Assembly: GCA_026196575.1 (NCBI GenBank) | Contig: JAPHSX010000019.1 | Location: 1 to 52,648, forward strand | Origin: Gammaproteobacteria bacterium | GTDB lineage: Bacteria; Pseudomonadota; Gammaproteobacteria; Thiohalomonadales; Thiohalomonadaceae | Length of the DNA stretch: 52,648 bases | Direction of reading: 5' to 3' | Part shown: positions 34,941 to 44,840 of the stretch, in pieces | Numbering within the stretch: position 1 is the stretch's first letter | Layout: each line of letters begins with the position of its first letter | The notes under the pieces: generated by a model | Told to the model about the DNA's origin: nothing | Database searches by the model: none | What the model saw: only the letters and a program-made list of their open reading frames with translations | Translations under genes and position numbers: made by a program

Positions 34941-35984
34941 CTACTCAGCACGAAAATTGGGGTGGCTGCAGTCGCGACTGCGCAACTGATACCTCTTTAC
35001 CGCGCACTCATGCTCTTCGTAGCTGGCAGAAAAGTGGTGGCTGCCGTCGCCACGCGAGACAAAATAGAGGCTCTCCCCCCCGGCCGGGTGCAACACGGCA
35101 TGCAGCGCCTCGCCACTGGGCATGGCAATGGGTGTGGGTGGCAACCCCTTGCGGGTATAGGTGTTGTAGGGGGTATCTTTTTTCAGGTCGTCGGCGCGAA
35201 TATTGCCGTCATACTCCAACCCCATGCCGTAGATCACCGTGGGGTCGGTCTGCAGCCGCATCCCCTTGTGCAGGCGGCGGATGAAGACCCCGGCGATCTG
35301 CGCCCGCTCCCCGGGGAGACCGGTCTCCTTCTCCACGATGGAGGCGAGGATCAGCGCCTCGTAGGGGCTCTGCAGTGGCAGCCCTGCCTCACGCATGGGC
35401 CACTCCTGCTCCAGCCGCTGCGCCATCGCCCGGTAGGCGCGCTGCAGAAATTCAACATCGCTGAGGCCACGCGGAAAATGGTAGGTGTCGGGGAAGAAGC
35501 GCCCCTCCGGATGTTCGCCCTCATGTCCCAGGCGCGCCATGATCGCCTCCGCCGTCAGCCCCTTGAGCTGGTGGCGCAGGTAGGGGTTGCCGGCGATCTC
35601 CGTCATCATCTGGCGAAAACTCCACCCCTCCAACAGAGTGATCGCGTACTGGTACACCTTGCCGGCCACCATGTTTGCCAGAAGCTGTGAGGGAGTCATG
35701 CCTGCTGTGATCGGGTACTCTCCCGCCTGAATACTCCCCGTCTTGCCCCGCAGGCGTGTCATCCAGACAAAATAGCGCCCCTCCGCTATCAACCCCCGGC
35801 GCTGCAGATCGCGGGCAACGGCCGTGACCGAACTACCGGGGTTCACCTGCAGCACTACCGTGCCCCCGCCGGCCAGGTTCATGGGGATATCGACAAACTG
35901 CTGGTATGACATCAGCAGCCAGCCGGCGACAAAACTGCCCGCCAGCACCACTATCCCCACCAGTTTGAACAGCCGCTCCCTCAC
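34941..35984 (-). CDS. mltG: endolytic murein transglycosylase MltG
   Basis: Cuts nascent glycan strands and so terminates peptidoglycan chains at the inner membrane. 347 residues: an N-terminal signal anchor (LFKLVGIVVLAGSFVAGWLL), a LysM-like portion, then the YceG domain with GWSFRQMMTEIAG, PDTYHFP, catalytic Glu in ASIVEKETG (about 214), and QTDPTVIYGMG, TYTRKGLPPTPI. Starts with GTG overlapping the pabC stop (GTGA). It ends the fab operon; tmk and holB, usual next neighbours, are absent. Confidence 0.96.
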   Translation of the reverse strand: MRERLFKLVGIVVLAGSFVAGWLLMSYQQFVDIPMNLAGGGTVVLQVNPGSSVTAVARDLQRRGLIAEGRYFVWMTRLRGKTGSIQAGEYPITAGMTPSQLLANMVAGKVYQYAITLLEGWSFRQMMTEIAGNPYLRHQLKGLTAEAIMARLGHEGEHPEGRFFPDTYHFPRGLSDVEFLQRAYRAMAQRLEQEWPMREAGLPLQSPYEALILASIVEKETGLPGERAQIAGVFIRRLHKGMRLQTDPTVIYGMGLEYDGNIRADDLKKDTPYNTYTRKGLPPTPIAMPSGEALHAVLHPAGGESLYFVSRGDGSHHFSASYEEHECAVKRYQLRSRDCSHPNFRAE

Positions 35985-36796
35985 CCCGCGACCTCCAGTC
36001 TCATCTGCAGCATCGAGCGCAGGTTCCGCGTGACTTCACCGGGAGAGAAGTCACGACCGGCAAAATGGCCAACCGGCCAGATGCCGATGAGACTGTTGGT
36101 GAGAAAGATCTCATCCACCTGCGCCAGTGCCTGTGGCGTGATCTCGCCACTCGCCACACCAATCCCCATCTCCTTCGCCAGCGCCATTACCTGCCCGCGC
36201 ATTACCCCATGCACGCCGCAACGGCTCAGGTCGGGGGTATAGAGCCGCTCCCCCTCTACCCAGAAGAGGTTGCTCATGGTTCCCTCCCTCACCCACCCCT
36301 CAAGGTCGCACATCACCCCCTCATGAATGGCCGGATCTTCCCATTCGGCACGGGCCATCACCTGCTCCAGACGGTTGAGGTGTTTGACCCCGGCCAGCCG
36401 CGGATTGCCGGTGAGTGGCATCTGGCAGAGGCGCAGACAGGCACCCTGAGAGAGGTCGGGATAGTCGGGCCAGGGGTAACGGAACAGCAGCCGCTGCGGT
36501 GTGACCGTTGGCGGCGGCCGGTAGCCACGCCCGCCACTGCCACGGGTGAGCAGCAGCTTGAGCACCGCACGCTCGGCATCACCGCACAGCGTGAGCGCCT
36601 CGGCATGGAGCTGTTGCGGATCGGGGGGTGGTAGCTGCAGCACGGCGCAACCGTGTTGCAGCCGCTCCATGTGATGTGACCAGAGCCGTGGGCGGCCATT
36701 GATAATGGCAACCGTCTCGAACAGCCCGTCACCGTAGTGCAGACCGCGGTCCGTGGCCGCCAGTTGCTCCGTCATTTCACCATTAATCATGATCAC
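35981..36796 (-). CDS. pabC: aminodeoxychorismate lyase
   Basis: PLP enzyme releasing p-aminobenzoate and pyruvate from aminodeoxychorismate for folate synthesis. 271 residues of fold-type IV: DRGLHYGDGLFETVAI near the N-terminus, VKHLNRLEQVMARAEW containing the PLP lysine, MCDLEGWVREGTMSNLFWVEG, and EIFLTNSLIGIWPV. The GTG at 36796 has GAGGTG seven bases before it; ATG 36790 is an alternative. Coupled to mltG by overlap. Confidence 0.92.
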   Translation of the reverse strand: MIMINGEMTEQLAATDRGLHYGDGLFETVAIINGRPRLWSHHMERLQHGCAVLQLPPPDPQQLHAEALTLCGDAERAVLKLLLTRGSGGRGYRPPPTVTPQRLLFRYPWPDYPDLSQGACLRLCQMPLTGNPRLAGVKHLNRLEQVMARAEWEDPAIHEGVMCDLEGWVREGTMSNLFWVEGERLYTPDLSRCGVHGVMRGQVMALAKEMGIGVASGEITPQALAQVDEIFLTNSLIGIWPVGHFAGRDFSPGEVTRNLRSMLQMRLEVAG

Positions 36797-36909
36797 AAGT
36801 GCGCACCTCTACTGGCGGCCATTGTAACGAAGGAGGGAGGGAACTGCACAAGGGTAGGGAGAGATGAGGCCTCCCGGGCGAGGCTGTTTCCATCCGGGAG
36901 GTTGCCGAT

Positions 36910-38148
36910 TCAGACCTTGGCGAGCACCAAGGTGGCGTTGGTACCACCAAAGCCGAAGGAGTTGGAGAGCGCGTAGTTGATCGCCATCTGCCGCGCGCTA
37001 CCTGGCACATAGTCGAGATCGCACTCCGGATCCGGATTGAAGATATTGATGGTAGGCGGCGCCACCTGCTCGGCCACCGCCAGAGCGGTAAAGATCGCCT
37101 CGACACCGCCAGCGGCCCCCAACAGGTGACCGGTCATCGACTTGGTCGAACTCATCGCCAGCTTGTAGGCGTGGTCGCCGAAGGCACCCTTGGCCGCCTC
37201 CGTCTCGGCCTTGTCCCCGGCCGGGGTGGAGGTGCCGTGGGCATTGATATAGTTGATCTGCTCCGGGTTGATGCCTGCATTGCGCATGGCGTTGTTCATG
37301 CAGCGCATCGCCCCTTCGCCGCCCGGTGCCGGCAGGGTCATGTGGTAGGCGTCACCACTCATACCATAACCCACCACCTCGGCATACATCTTCGCCCCCC
37401 GCGCCTTGGCGTGTTCGTACTCCTCCAACACCACCACGCCGGCGCCGTCACTCAGGACGAAGCCGTCGCGATCCTTGTCCCAGGGACGGCTGGCGGTCTG
37501 CGGGTCGTCGTTGCGGGTAGAGAGGGCGCGGGCCGAGGCAAAGCCGCCGAGGCCGCAGGGCGAGGTCGCCATCTCCGCGCCGCCGGCCACCATCACGTCG
37601 GCATCGCCGTATTCAATCAGGCGTGCCGCATCACCAATGCTGTGGGTGCCAGTGGCGCAGGCGGTGACCAGGGCGATGTTCGGCCCCTTCAGGCCGTACA
37701 TAATGGAGACGTGGCCGGAGATCATGTTGATGATGTTGCTGGGGACAAAGAAGGGGGAGATCTTGCGTGGGCCGCCACTGCTGTAGGCCTCGTGTCCCTT
37801 CTCGATGCCGGGCAGGCCACCGATCCCCGAGCCGACGGCGACACCGATACGCTCGGCGTTCGCCTCGGTTACCTCCAGCCCGGAGTCCTTGATCGCCTCC
37901 ATCGAGGCGGCGATGCCGTAATGGATAAAGGGGTCCATCTTCTTGGCATCCTTCGCCGAGAGATAGGCGGTGACATCGAAGTTCTTGACCGAACCACCAA
38001 AGGTGGTAGAAAAACCGGTGGTGTCAAAGTGGGTAATGGGGGCGATACCGCTCTTGCCCGCCAGGATACTCTCCCACGACTCCTTGACACTCAACCCCAC
38101 GGGCGAAACCATGCCCATACCAGTGATCACAACACGACGCTTAGACAA
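36910..38148 (-). CDS. fabF: beta-ketoacyl-ACP synthase II
   Basis: Elongating condensing enzyme, 412 residues (E. coli 413). Triad residues: Cys in [14 protein letters not shown], His in [11 protein letters not shown], His in [16 protein letters not shown]. Starts at TTG 38148 ([12 protein letters not shown]), preceded by GAGGG at spacing 7; upstream residues of the open frame do not look like FabF. Separated from acpP by an intrinsic terminator, so read at lower level than acpP. Confidence 0.97.
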   Translation of the reverse strand: MSKRRVVITGMGMVSPVGLSVKESWESILAGKSGIAPITHFDTTGFSTTFGGSVKNFDVTAYLSAKDAKKMDPFIHYGIAASMEAIKDSGLEVTEANAERIGVAVGSGIGGLPGIEKGHEAYSSGGPRKISPFFVPSNIINMISGHVSIMYGLKGPNIALVTACATGTHSIGDAARLIEYGDADVMVAGGAEMATSPCGLGGFASARALSTRNDDPQTASRPWDKDRDGFVLSDGAGVVVLEEYEHAKARGAKMYAEVVGYGMSGDAYHMTLPAPGGEGAMRCMNNAMRNAGINPEQINYINAHGTSTPAGDKAETEAAKGAFGDHAYKLAMSSTKSMTGHLLGAAGGVEAIFTALAVAEQVAPPTINIFNPDPECDLDYVPGSARQMAINYALSNSFGFGGTNATLVLAKV

Positions 38149-38185
38149 GAGACGGCCCTCTTTGAAAACTTTGTACCAGACAAAC

Positions 38186-38217
38186 AAAAGGCCGCGCCCA
38201 CCTCGTGGTTGCGGCCT
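38186..38217 (-). terminator. intrinsic terminator/attenuator between acpP and fabF
   Basis: On the minus strand AGGCCGC (38217-38211) pairs with GCGGCCT (38195-38189) and is followed by TTTT, 17 bases after the acpP stop. Read-through must supply fabF unless it has its own promoter. Confidence 0.8.
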
Positions 38218-38233
38218 GGAGTGATGTCAGCAA

Positions 38234-38470
38234 TCAGCCCTGGTGGGCATTGACGTAGTCAATTGCCTGCTGCACCGTGGTGATATTTTCCGCATCCTCA
38301 TCGGGGATCTCGGTCTCGAACTCCTCTTCCAGAGCCATGACCAGCTCTACGGTATCAAGAGAGTCAGCGCCCAGGTCATCAACGAAAGAGGAGGTGTTGC
38401 TAACCTCATCTTCCTTCACGCCCAACTGCTCAATTACAATCTTCTTGACGCGCTCTTCAATGCTACTCAT
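38234..38470 (-). CDS. acpP: acyl carrier protein
   Basis: 78 residues, strongly acidic. Serine 37 in [17 protein letters not shown] carries the phosphopantetheine arm; [18 protein letters not shown] is the C-terminal helix. Supplies the fatty acid synthesis genes around it. Confidence 0.98.
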   Translation of the reverse strand: MSSIEERVKKIVIEQLGVKEDEVSNTSSFVDDLGADSLDTVELVMALEEEFETEIPDEDAENITTVQQAIDYVNAHQG

Positions 38471-38616
38471 GACGGATGTTTCCTCCCGGAGATATAGAAA
38501 TAATTCGTTTTACTGCGCGGTATTGTAGAGAAAAGCGCCGCTAGATGCCATACATTGGCCCCATTCCGAAACCCCACCCCGAACACCTGATATCACATTG
38601 ATTTACAAGGGGTTTC

Positions 38617-39360
38617 TCACCCCATATACATGCCGCCGTTGACGTTAATCGTCTCGCCGGTGATATAGGCCGCCTGCGCTGAGGCCAAAAAGGCGACCGC
38701 CGCGGCGATCTCCTCTGGCTGACCGAGACGGTTCAACGGGATCTGGTTGAGCAGCAACTGTTTGTGCTCATCGGCCAGCGCCTTGGTCATATCGGTGTCG
38801 ATAAAGCCGGGGGCGACGGCATTGACGGTAATGCCGCGCGCCCCCACTTCGCGCGCCAGCGACTTGGTAAAACCGATCATCCCCGCCTTGGCAGCGGCGT
38901 AGTTGGTCTGCCCGGCGTTACCCATCAGCGCGACCACTGAGGCGATACTGATGATGCGTCCCTTGCGCGCCTTGGTCATCGGGCGCAGGCACGCCTTGGA
39001 CATGCGAAAGACCGATTTGAGATTGGTCTCCATGATCGCATCCCACTCATCGTCCTTCATCCGTACCAGCAGGTTGTCGCGGGTAATACCGGCATTGTTC
39101 ACCAGAATGGTCGGGGCGCCAAACGCCTCGCCCACCATCGTGAGCACCGTATCGATATTCTCCTGGCTGGTGACATCCAGGGCCACCCCCCTGCCGTTGA
39201 TACCGTGCTCCTGGAGATAGGCGGTGATCGCCTCGGCCCCCGCCTCGGAGGTGGCGGTACCGATCACCGCGGCACCCTTCGCGCCCAGTGCCAGCGCAGT
39301 CGCCTTGCCGATGCCGCGGCTGGCACCGGTAACCAGTGCAATTTCATTGGCTAATGACAT
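38617..39360 (-). CDS. fabG: 3-oxoacyl-ACP reductase
   Basis: 247-residue NADPH-dependent short-chain dehydrogenase. TGASRGIGKATALALG at the N-terminus, NNAGITRDNLLVRM, SIASVVALMGNAGQTNYAAAK with the catalytic Tyr and Lys, and a C-terminal VNGGMYMG. The ATG at 39360 is preceded by AAGGAGAG. Between fabD and acpP as usual. Confidence 0.97.
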   Translation of the reverse strand: MSLANEIALVTGASRGIGKATALALGAKGAAVIGTATSEAGAEAITAYLQEHGINGRGVALDVTSQENIDTVLTMVGEAFGAPTILVNNAGITRDNLLVRMKDDEWDAIMETNLKSVFRMSKACLRPMTKARKGRIISIASVVALMGNAGQTNYAAAKAGMIGFTKSLAREVGARGITVNAVAPGFIDTDMTKALADEHKQLLLNQIPLNRLGQPEEIAAAVAFLASAQAAYITGETINVNGGMYMG

Positions 39361-39371
39361 CAATCTCTCCT

Positions 39372-40307
39372 TTATGCCGGCAGTTCGGAGACTGCCTTTT
39401 CCAGCGTGGCAGCATCGAACACTGCCAGCGCATTCATTGACTTTTCGATCCGCTTGTTGAGCCCCACCAGTACCTTGCCGGGGCCGCACTCCACCAGGGT
39501 ATCTACCCCCTGCCGCGCCATCATCTGCACCGACTCCACCCAGCGGACCGGGCTGTAGAGCTGGCGCACCAGCGCATCGCGAATCGCATCGGCATCCGTG
39601 GCGGCAGCCACATCGACATTATTGATGACGGGAATGGTGGGGCTGGAGATCGACAGGGTTGCCAACCGCAGGGCCAACTGCTCCGCCGCCGGTCGCATCA
39701 GCGCACAGTGCGATGGCACACTCACCGGCAGCAACAGCGCACGTTTGGCGCCCGCCTCCTTGGCCGCCTCCACGGCACGCTCCACCGCCGCCGCGCTGCC
39801 CGCCACCACCACCTGGCCGGGGGCGTTGAAATTCACGGCCGAGACGACATCCCCCTGGGCCGCCGCCTCGCAAACGCCAATCACCGTGGCATCATCGAGG
39901 CCAAGGATCGCCGCCATCGCCCCCTTGCCGGCGGGCACCGCCTCCTGCATCAACCGTCCCCGCTCGGCCACCAGCCCTATCGCATCGGCAAAAGTGAGCG
40001 CCCCGGCGGCCACCAGCGCGCTATATTCGCCCAGACTATGGCCAGCAACCACCACCGGGTTGGCGCGCCCCTGATCCTGCAGGATACGCCACACCGCAAT
40101 GCCGGCGGCAAGCATCGCCGGTTGGGTAATGGGGGTCTTGTTGAGCTCCTCGACAGAACCCTCCTGCACCAGTTGCCACAAGTCGTAACCCAGCACCGTC
40201 GAGGCCTCGGCGAAGGTTTCGCCAACTAACGGAAAGGCGGCGGCCAGCTCGGCCAGCATGCCGACAGATTGGGAACCCTGTCCCGGAAAGACAAATGCTA
40301 CGGACAT
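39372..40307 (-). CDS. fabD: malonyl CoA-ACP transacylase
   Basis: 311 residues. FVFPGQGSQSVGM opens the chain; the nucleophile Ser lies in AGHSLGEYSALVAAG near 92; the partner His is in SVPSHCALM. Transfers malonyl groups to ACP for condensation. Confidence 0.97.
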   Translation of the reverse strand: MSVAFVFPGQGSQSVGMLAELAAAFPLVGETFAEASTVLGYDLWQLVQEGSVEELNKTPITQPAMLAAGIAVWRILQDQGRANPVVVAGHSLGEYSALVAAGALTFADAIGLVAERGRLMQEAVPAGKGAMAAILGLDDATVIGVCEAAAQGDVVSAVNFNAPGQVVVAGSAAAVERAVEAAKEAGAKRALLLPVSVPSHCALMRPAAEQLALRLATLSISSPTIPVINNVDVAAATDADAIRDALVRQLYSPVRWVESVQMMARQGVDTLVECGPGKVLVGLNKRIEKSMNALAVFDAATLEKAVSELPA

Positions 40308-40381
40308 CCCGCATCCCCCTCTTGTTTTGATTAGTGCCGAATGGGCAACGTCGTTGAGACGTTGATATCGTGCAGGCCTGC

Positions 40382-41350
40382 TTAAAATTTGACCAGCGCC
40401 GAGCCCCAGGTAAAGCCACCGCCAAAGGCCTCCAGCAACAGGGTATCACCGCGCTGAATTCGTCCGTCGCGCACCGCGACATCCAGCGCCAGCGGCACCG
40501 AGGCGCCCGAAGTGTTGCCGTGTTCGCCCACGGTCATTACCACATGGTCCATATCCATCTTTAGCTTCTTGGCGGTAGCACCAATGATGCGGGTATTGGC
40601 CTGGTGCGGTACCAGCCAGTCGATATCACCCTTCTCGAGGTGGTTCGCCGCCAGGGTCTCATCGACGATACGTCCCAGGGTGTTGACCGCCATCTTGAAC
40701 ACCTCGTTGCCCTTCATCTCGACAAAGGCGTGATGCTCACGTACCGCCGCCGCATTGTTGGAGACACCGTACTTCACCTCCAGCAGCTCCTTGTACTGCC
40801 CGTCGGCATGGAGGTGGGTGGAGAGGATGCCGGGCTCATCGGCGGCCTGCAGCACCACCGCGCCGGCGCCGTCACCGAACAGCACACAGGTGGTGCGATC
40901 GGACCAGTCGACGATACGCGACATGGTCTCCGCCCCTATCACCAGGGCCGTTTTATGGGTGCCGCTCTTGATGAATTTGTCGGCCACGCCAAGGGCGTAG
41001 ACAAAACCGGTGCAGACCGCCTGCACATCGAAGGCGGTGGCGCCATGGTTGCCCAGGCGAGCCTGCAACAGGCAGGCGGTGCTGGGAAAAATCTGATCGG
41101 GGGTGGTGGTGGCGACGATAATCAGATCCAGCTCATCGGCGCCAACCCCGGCCGCCTCCATCGCATGGCGTGCCGCCAGTTCGGCCAGATCGACGGTGTT
41201 TTCACCCTCGGCGGCAATGTGACGTTGCTTGATCCCGGTACGACTGAAGATCCACTCATCGCTGGTATCGACAATCTTCTCCATATCGGCATTGGTCAGA
41301 ACCTTTTGTGGCAGATAGCTGCCGGTGCCGCTGATACGTGAATAGATCAA
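40382..41350 (-). CDS. fabH: beta-ketoacyl-ACP synthase III
   Basis: Starts fatty acid synthesis by joining acetyl-CoA and malonyl-ACP. 322 residues: [48 protein letters not shown] with the catalytic Cys, VPHQANTRI (His) and [12 protein letters not shown] (Asn-His-like). Start is TTG overlapping the plsX stop (TTGA). Confidence 0.97.
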   Translation of the reverse strand: MIYSRISGTGSYLPQKVLTNADMEKIVDTSDEWIFSRTGIKQRHIAAEGENTVDLAELAARHAMEAAGVGADELDLIIVATTTPDQIFPSTACLLQARLGNHGATAFDVQAVCTGFVYALGVADKFIKSGTHKTALVIGAETMSRIVDWSDRTTCVLFGDGAGAVVLQAADEPGILSTHLHADGQYKELLEVKYGVSNNAAAVREHHAFVEMKGNEVFKMAVNTLGRIVDETLAANHLEKGDIDWLVPHQANTRIIGATAKKLKMDMDHVVMTVGEHGNTSGASVPLALDVAVRDGRIQRGDTLLLEAFGGGFTWGSALVKF

Positions 41351-42372
41351 ACCGCTTGCCTCTTTTCCAGTAGTTTTCCCAGCTCTTCGCTAATCATCTC
41401 AGGGACATTCTTCTTCACCTCCAGCACCGCCACACCAATCGCGTTGCTAAAGGAAAAGGTGTCGGCACTGCCGTGACTTTTTATCACAATTCCACGTAGC
41501 CCGACCAGTGTAGCGCCATTGTATACGCGAGGGTCAATACGATTTTTGAACGCGTTAAGCACCGGCAGCGCCACCAGAGCCGCCAGGCGGGTGAAGAGGT
41601 TACGCTTGAACTCCTGCCTCATGTAGTAGCTGACCATCTTCGCCAAGCCCTCGCTGGTCTTCAGCGCCACGTTACCGACAAAGCCATCGGCTACCACCAC
41701 ATCCACCGTCCCCTTGTAGATATCGTCACCCTCGACAAAACCGACGTAGTTAAGGCCGCTGGTCACCAGCAGGGCCGCGGCGGCCTTCACCTGCTCATTC
41801 CCCTTCATCTCCTCCTCGCCGATGTTGAGCAGACCCACCGTGGGACGCGCAATGTTATCGATGGCGCTGGAGAGCACCGAACCCATCAGCGCAAACTGGT
41901 AGAGCACCTCGGCGGGAGAGTCGACATTGGCACCGAGATCCAGCATGTGAGAGTGGCCACGCATCGTCGGCAAGGTAGAGATAATGGCGGGGCGATCAAT
42001 ACCGTTAAGCGTCTTCAGCACGAAGCGCGCGGTGGCCATCAGGGCGCCGGTATTGCCGGCGCTGATACAGGCCTGCGCCTGCCCCGCCTTGACCAGGTCG
42101 AGGGCGACACGCATCGAGGAGTCTTTCTTGCCGCGCAGCGCCTGCGACGGCTTCTCATCCATCCCCACCACCTGTGAGGCGTGGTGCAGGCGCAGTCGTT
42201 CATCCGCCGTCGAGCCATGACGCGCCAGCTCAGCGGCCAACGCCGGCTCGTCCCCTACCAGGATCAACTGCAGCCCCCGGTGGCGCTTCAGCGCAATCAA
42301 TGCCGCAGGCACGGTCACCACCGGGCCATGGTCACCACCCATGGCATCGATGGCGATTACAGTTTGTGTCAT
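41347..42372 (-). CDS. plsX: phosphate acyltransferase PlsX
   Basis: Makes acyl-phosphate from acyl-ACP for phospholipid synthesis. 341 residues: [53 protein letters not shown], and [14 protein letters not shown]. In the operon between rpmF and fabH. Confidence 0.97.
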   Translation of the reverse strand: MTQTVIAIDAMGGDHGPVVTVPAALIALKRHRGLQLILVGDEPALAAELARHGSTADERLRLHHASQVVGMDEKPSQALRGKKDSSMRVALDLVKAGQAQACISAGNTGALMATARFVLKTLNGIDRPAIISTLPTMRGHSHMLDLGANVDSPAEVLYQFALMGSVLSSAIDNIARPTVGLLNIGEEEMKGNEQVKAAAALLVTSGLNYVGFVEGDDIYKGTVDVVVADGFVGNVALKTSEGLAKMVSYYMRQEFKRNLFTRLAALVALPVLNAFKNRIDPRVYNGATLVGLRGIVIKSHGSADTFSFSNAIGVAVLEVKKNVPEMISEELGKLLEKRQAV

Positions 42373-42454
42373 GAGTGTTCCTTAAACGCAACACCGGCCC
42401 GGGATCCAGAGGATCGCGAGCCGGTAGCGAATGCTCTCAAGGTAGCGGCAAAGG

Positions 42455-42634
42455 CTACTCGCCCTTGACGTTTACCACCTTGCGGCCACGGTAATAACCA
42501 TCGGCACCCACATGGTGGCGCAGATGGGCCTCACCGGTGGTAGCGTCGATAGAGACCGCTGCGCTGGTCAGCGAATCGTGCGCACGACGCATGCCGCGGC
42601 GGGAGGGGGATTTTTTGTTCTGCTGTACGGCCAT
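42455..42634 (-). CDS. rpmF: 50S ribosomal protein L32
   Basis: 59-residue protein read directly: [20 protein letters not shown], then a middle segment with TGEAHLRHH, and [13 protein letters not shown] at the end. Too short for a minimum-length filter. It lies between yceD and plsX, as in E. coli and Pseudomonas. The classic Cys zinc pairs of some L32 proteins are absent, which is normal for this branch. Confidence 0.97.
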   Translation of the reverse strand: MAVQQNKKSPSRRGMRRAHDSLTSAAVSIDATTGEAHLRHHVGADGYYRGRKVVNVKGE

Positions 42635-42647
42635 TGCTAAAACCTCG

Positions 42648-43190
42648 TCAGGTGTTACTGTTACTTTTCAACGCAGCCAGGGCAGCAAAGGGGTTGGCCT
42701 TTTTGTCCTCACCACGCTCATAATCGTTGCGCTTCACCGCCGCTGCCACCCGCTGCTTCACCTCAATGCACTGCGACTCATCGTGCTTTGCCACCAGGGG
42801 CAAGGCCAGTATCAGCTCATCTTCGATAACATCGCGCAGAAAGAGGGTATCCCCCTCCAGCAGCAGCGGTTCATAGTGTGCAGGCAGCTTTTCCGCCGCC
42901 TCGATGCTACGCACCAGCCCCAGAGCGAAGGTCGAATCGATCGGCGCCTGCATCGGCTGCAGGCAGCGCTGACACTCCAGCGGCACCGCACCCTGCAACC
43001 GCCCCTTCATGTATCGAATGCCCTCGGCATCGATACCAAACTCCAGGGAGACCACCACCTCGCCACTGCTCTCCAGCAGCAAGTCGTGCAACCGCTCCAG
43101 ATCCGCAATGGCGTAACGCCCTTCCAGCAGACGACCTGTCTCGGCCATCCTCAGGGGGTCGATGTGAACCGGTAGGCGCTCGTCAAACAT
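42648..43190 (-). CDS. yceD: YceD family (DUF177) 23S rRNA accumulation protein
   Basis: 180 residues. The conserved segment [13 protein letters not shown] with C-x2-C sits near residue 75; later [17 protein letters not shown] is the second block. E. coli YceD is linked to 23S rRNA maturation. First gene of the operon leading through rpmF into fatty acid synthesis; its promoter is in the 204-base gap shared with the divergent carboxylase gene. Confidence 0.92.
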   Translation of the reverse strand: MFDERLPVHIDPLRMAETGRLLEGRYAIADLERLHDLLLESSGEVVVSLEFGIDAEGIRYMKGRLQGAVPLECQRCLQPMQAPIDSTFALGLVRSIEAAEKLPAHYEPLLLEGDTLFLRDVIEDELILALPLVAKHDESQCIEVKQRVAAAVKRNDYERGEDKKANPFAALAALKSNSNT

Positions 43191-43394
43191 AAGCGCGCAA
43201 TAATACGCCCGCTACCCACAGCTGTCAAAATAAAAACTCAATGAAATCGTGCTGTTCCAGCCGAAACACCGACACCCTTCCCGCGCCCGTCAACATCCGT
43301 TACTTGACAGGGGAGGGTCACTCTCTTAGTTAGTTGATAGACTCTTCGGCGGGAACCACCTCCTGCCAGAAGGATGAGACCGAAAGGGGAACAG

Positions 43395-44831
43395 ATGGCG
43401 GCAATCCACAAACTCCTGATAGCCAACCGCGGCGAGATCGCGGTACGGCTGATCCGCGCCTGCCGAGAGATGGGGATCTATAGTGTTGCCGTCTACAGCG
43501 AGGCGGATCGCAACGCCCTGCATGTGCGGATGGCCGACGAGGCGCACAGCCTGGGGGCCGAGCCACTGCAGGGCTATCTCGACGCGGCGGGGCTGATAAG
43601 GATGGCGCAGGAGCACGGTTGCGATGCCCTGCATCCCGGCTACGGTTTTCTGGCAGAGAGTCCGGCACTGGCCGAGGGGTGCGAGCAACAGGGCATCCGC
43701 TACGTTGGCCCCCCCGCGGCGGTGATCCGCCATCTGGGGGACAAGCTGGCGGCACGGCGCAGTGCGCAGGAGGCGGGGGTGCCTGTCACCCCCGGCTCGG
43801 CGGGCAATCTGGACAACCTCGACGCGGCCCTGGCCTGCGCCCGCCAGACGGGCTACCCGGTCATCCTCAAGGCCACCGGTGGCGGTGGCGGGCGTGGCAT
43901 TCGTCGCTGTGACGATGAGGCGGCGCTACGGCAAAACTTCCAGCGCGTTGCCACCGAGGCGGATCGTGCCTTCGGCCACAGCGGCCTCTTTCTGGAGAAA
44001 TATATCGAGCGGGCACGCCACATCGAGGTGCAGATCCTCGCCGACCACCACGGCCACACCCTGCACCTGCTGGAGCGCGACTGCTCCATCCAGCGCCGCC
44101 ACCAGAAGCTGATCGAGGTCGCCCCTTCGCCGCAAATCACCCCTACACAACGCGCGCAACTCTGCCGCTGGGCGGTGCAACTCGCCAGTGCGGTGGGATA
44201 CCGCAACGCCGGCACGGTGGAGTTCCTGCTCGATGCCGACGACAACATCACCTTCATGGAGGTGAACACCCGGCTGCAGGTGGAGCACCCGGTCACCGAG
44301 ACCATCACCGGTATCGACATCGTCCAGCAGCAGCTGCGGATCGCCGCCGGTGAGCCGCTGACCATTCAGCAGGCCGATGTTACCCCACGCGGCTACGCCA
44401 TGGAGCTGCGCATCAACGCCGAAGACCCGCAGCACGACTTCGCGCCGCAGTTCGGCCCGCGCCTCGGCCATCTCCGCCACTACACCACACCGGGCGGCCC
44501 GGGGGTGCGCACCGACAGCGCCCTCTACAGCGGCTACGAGATCCCCGCCCACTACGACTCGCTCTGTGCCAAGCTCATCATCAGCGCCGCCGACTGGCCT
44601 GGGCTGCTTGGCCGTGCCCGGCGGGCACTGGCCGAGCTGCGGCTGGACGGGGTGAAGAGCACTATCCCCTACTACCAGACACTGCTGAATGAGACCGATT
44701 TTCGCCGCGGCCATTTCGATACCGGCTATGTCGCGGCCCACCCCGAACTTGTCGCCTATCACACTGATGATGCGCAGCGCCGCAAGGTCACCGCCATCGC
44801 CGCCGCCCTCACTGCTGCCGGCTTAATATAA
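43395..44831 (+). CDS. biotin carboxylase subunit (pyruvate carboxylase subunit A type)
   Basis: 478-residue ATP-grasp enzyme that carboxylates biotin. HKLLIANRGEIAVRLIRACREMG at the start, the ATP-grasp GGGGGRGIRR loop, HIEVQILADHHG, EVNTRLQVEHPVTE, and RINAEDPQ. The extra C-terminal extension, absent from AccC, and the immediate carboxyltransferase partner point to PycA rather than AccC. AGGGGA precedes the ATG at 43395 (the frame is open earlier). Sits 9 bases before the partner gene, divergent from yceD. Confidence 0.9.
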   Translation: MAAIHKLLIANRGEIAVRLIRACREMGIYSVAVYSEADRNALHVRMADEAHSLGAEPLQGYLDAAGLIRMAQEHGCDALHPGYGFLAESPALAEGCEQQGIRYVGPPAAVIRHLGDKLAARRSAQEAGVPVTPGSAGNLDNLDAALACARQTGYPVILKATGGGGGRGIRRCDDEAALRQNFQRVATEADRAFGHSGLFLEKYIERARHIEVQILADHHGHTLHLLERDCSIQRRHQKLIEVAPSPQITPTQRAQLCRWAVQLASAVGYRNAGTVEFLLDADDNITFMEVNTRLQVEHPVTETITGIDIVQQQLRIAAGEPLTIQQADVTPRGYAMELRINAEDPQHDFAPQFGPRLGHLRHYTTPGGPGVRTDSALYSGYEIPAHYDSLCAKLIISAADWPGLLGRARRALAELRLDGVKSTIPYYQTLLNETDFRRGHFDTGYVAAHPELVAYHTDDAQRRKVTAIAAALTAAGLI

Positions 44832-44840
44832 GGAGTGCCC

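Noticed and set aside
36870-36902. terminator after fabF (CCTCCCGG...CCGGGAGG)
   Set aside because: A good stem but no following T run on the minus strand, and pabC continues the operon; not listed as a terminator.
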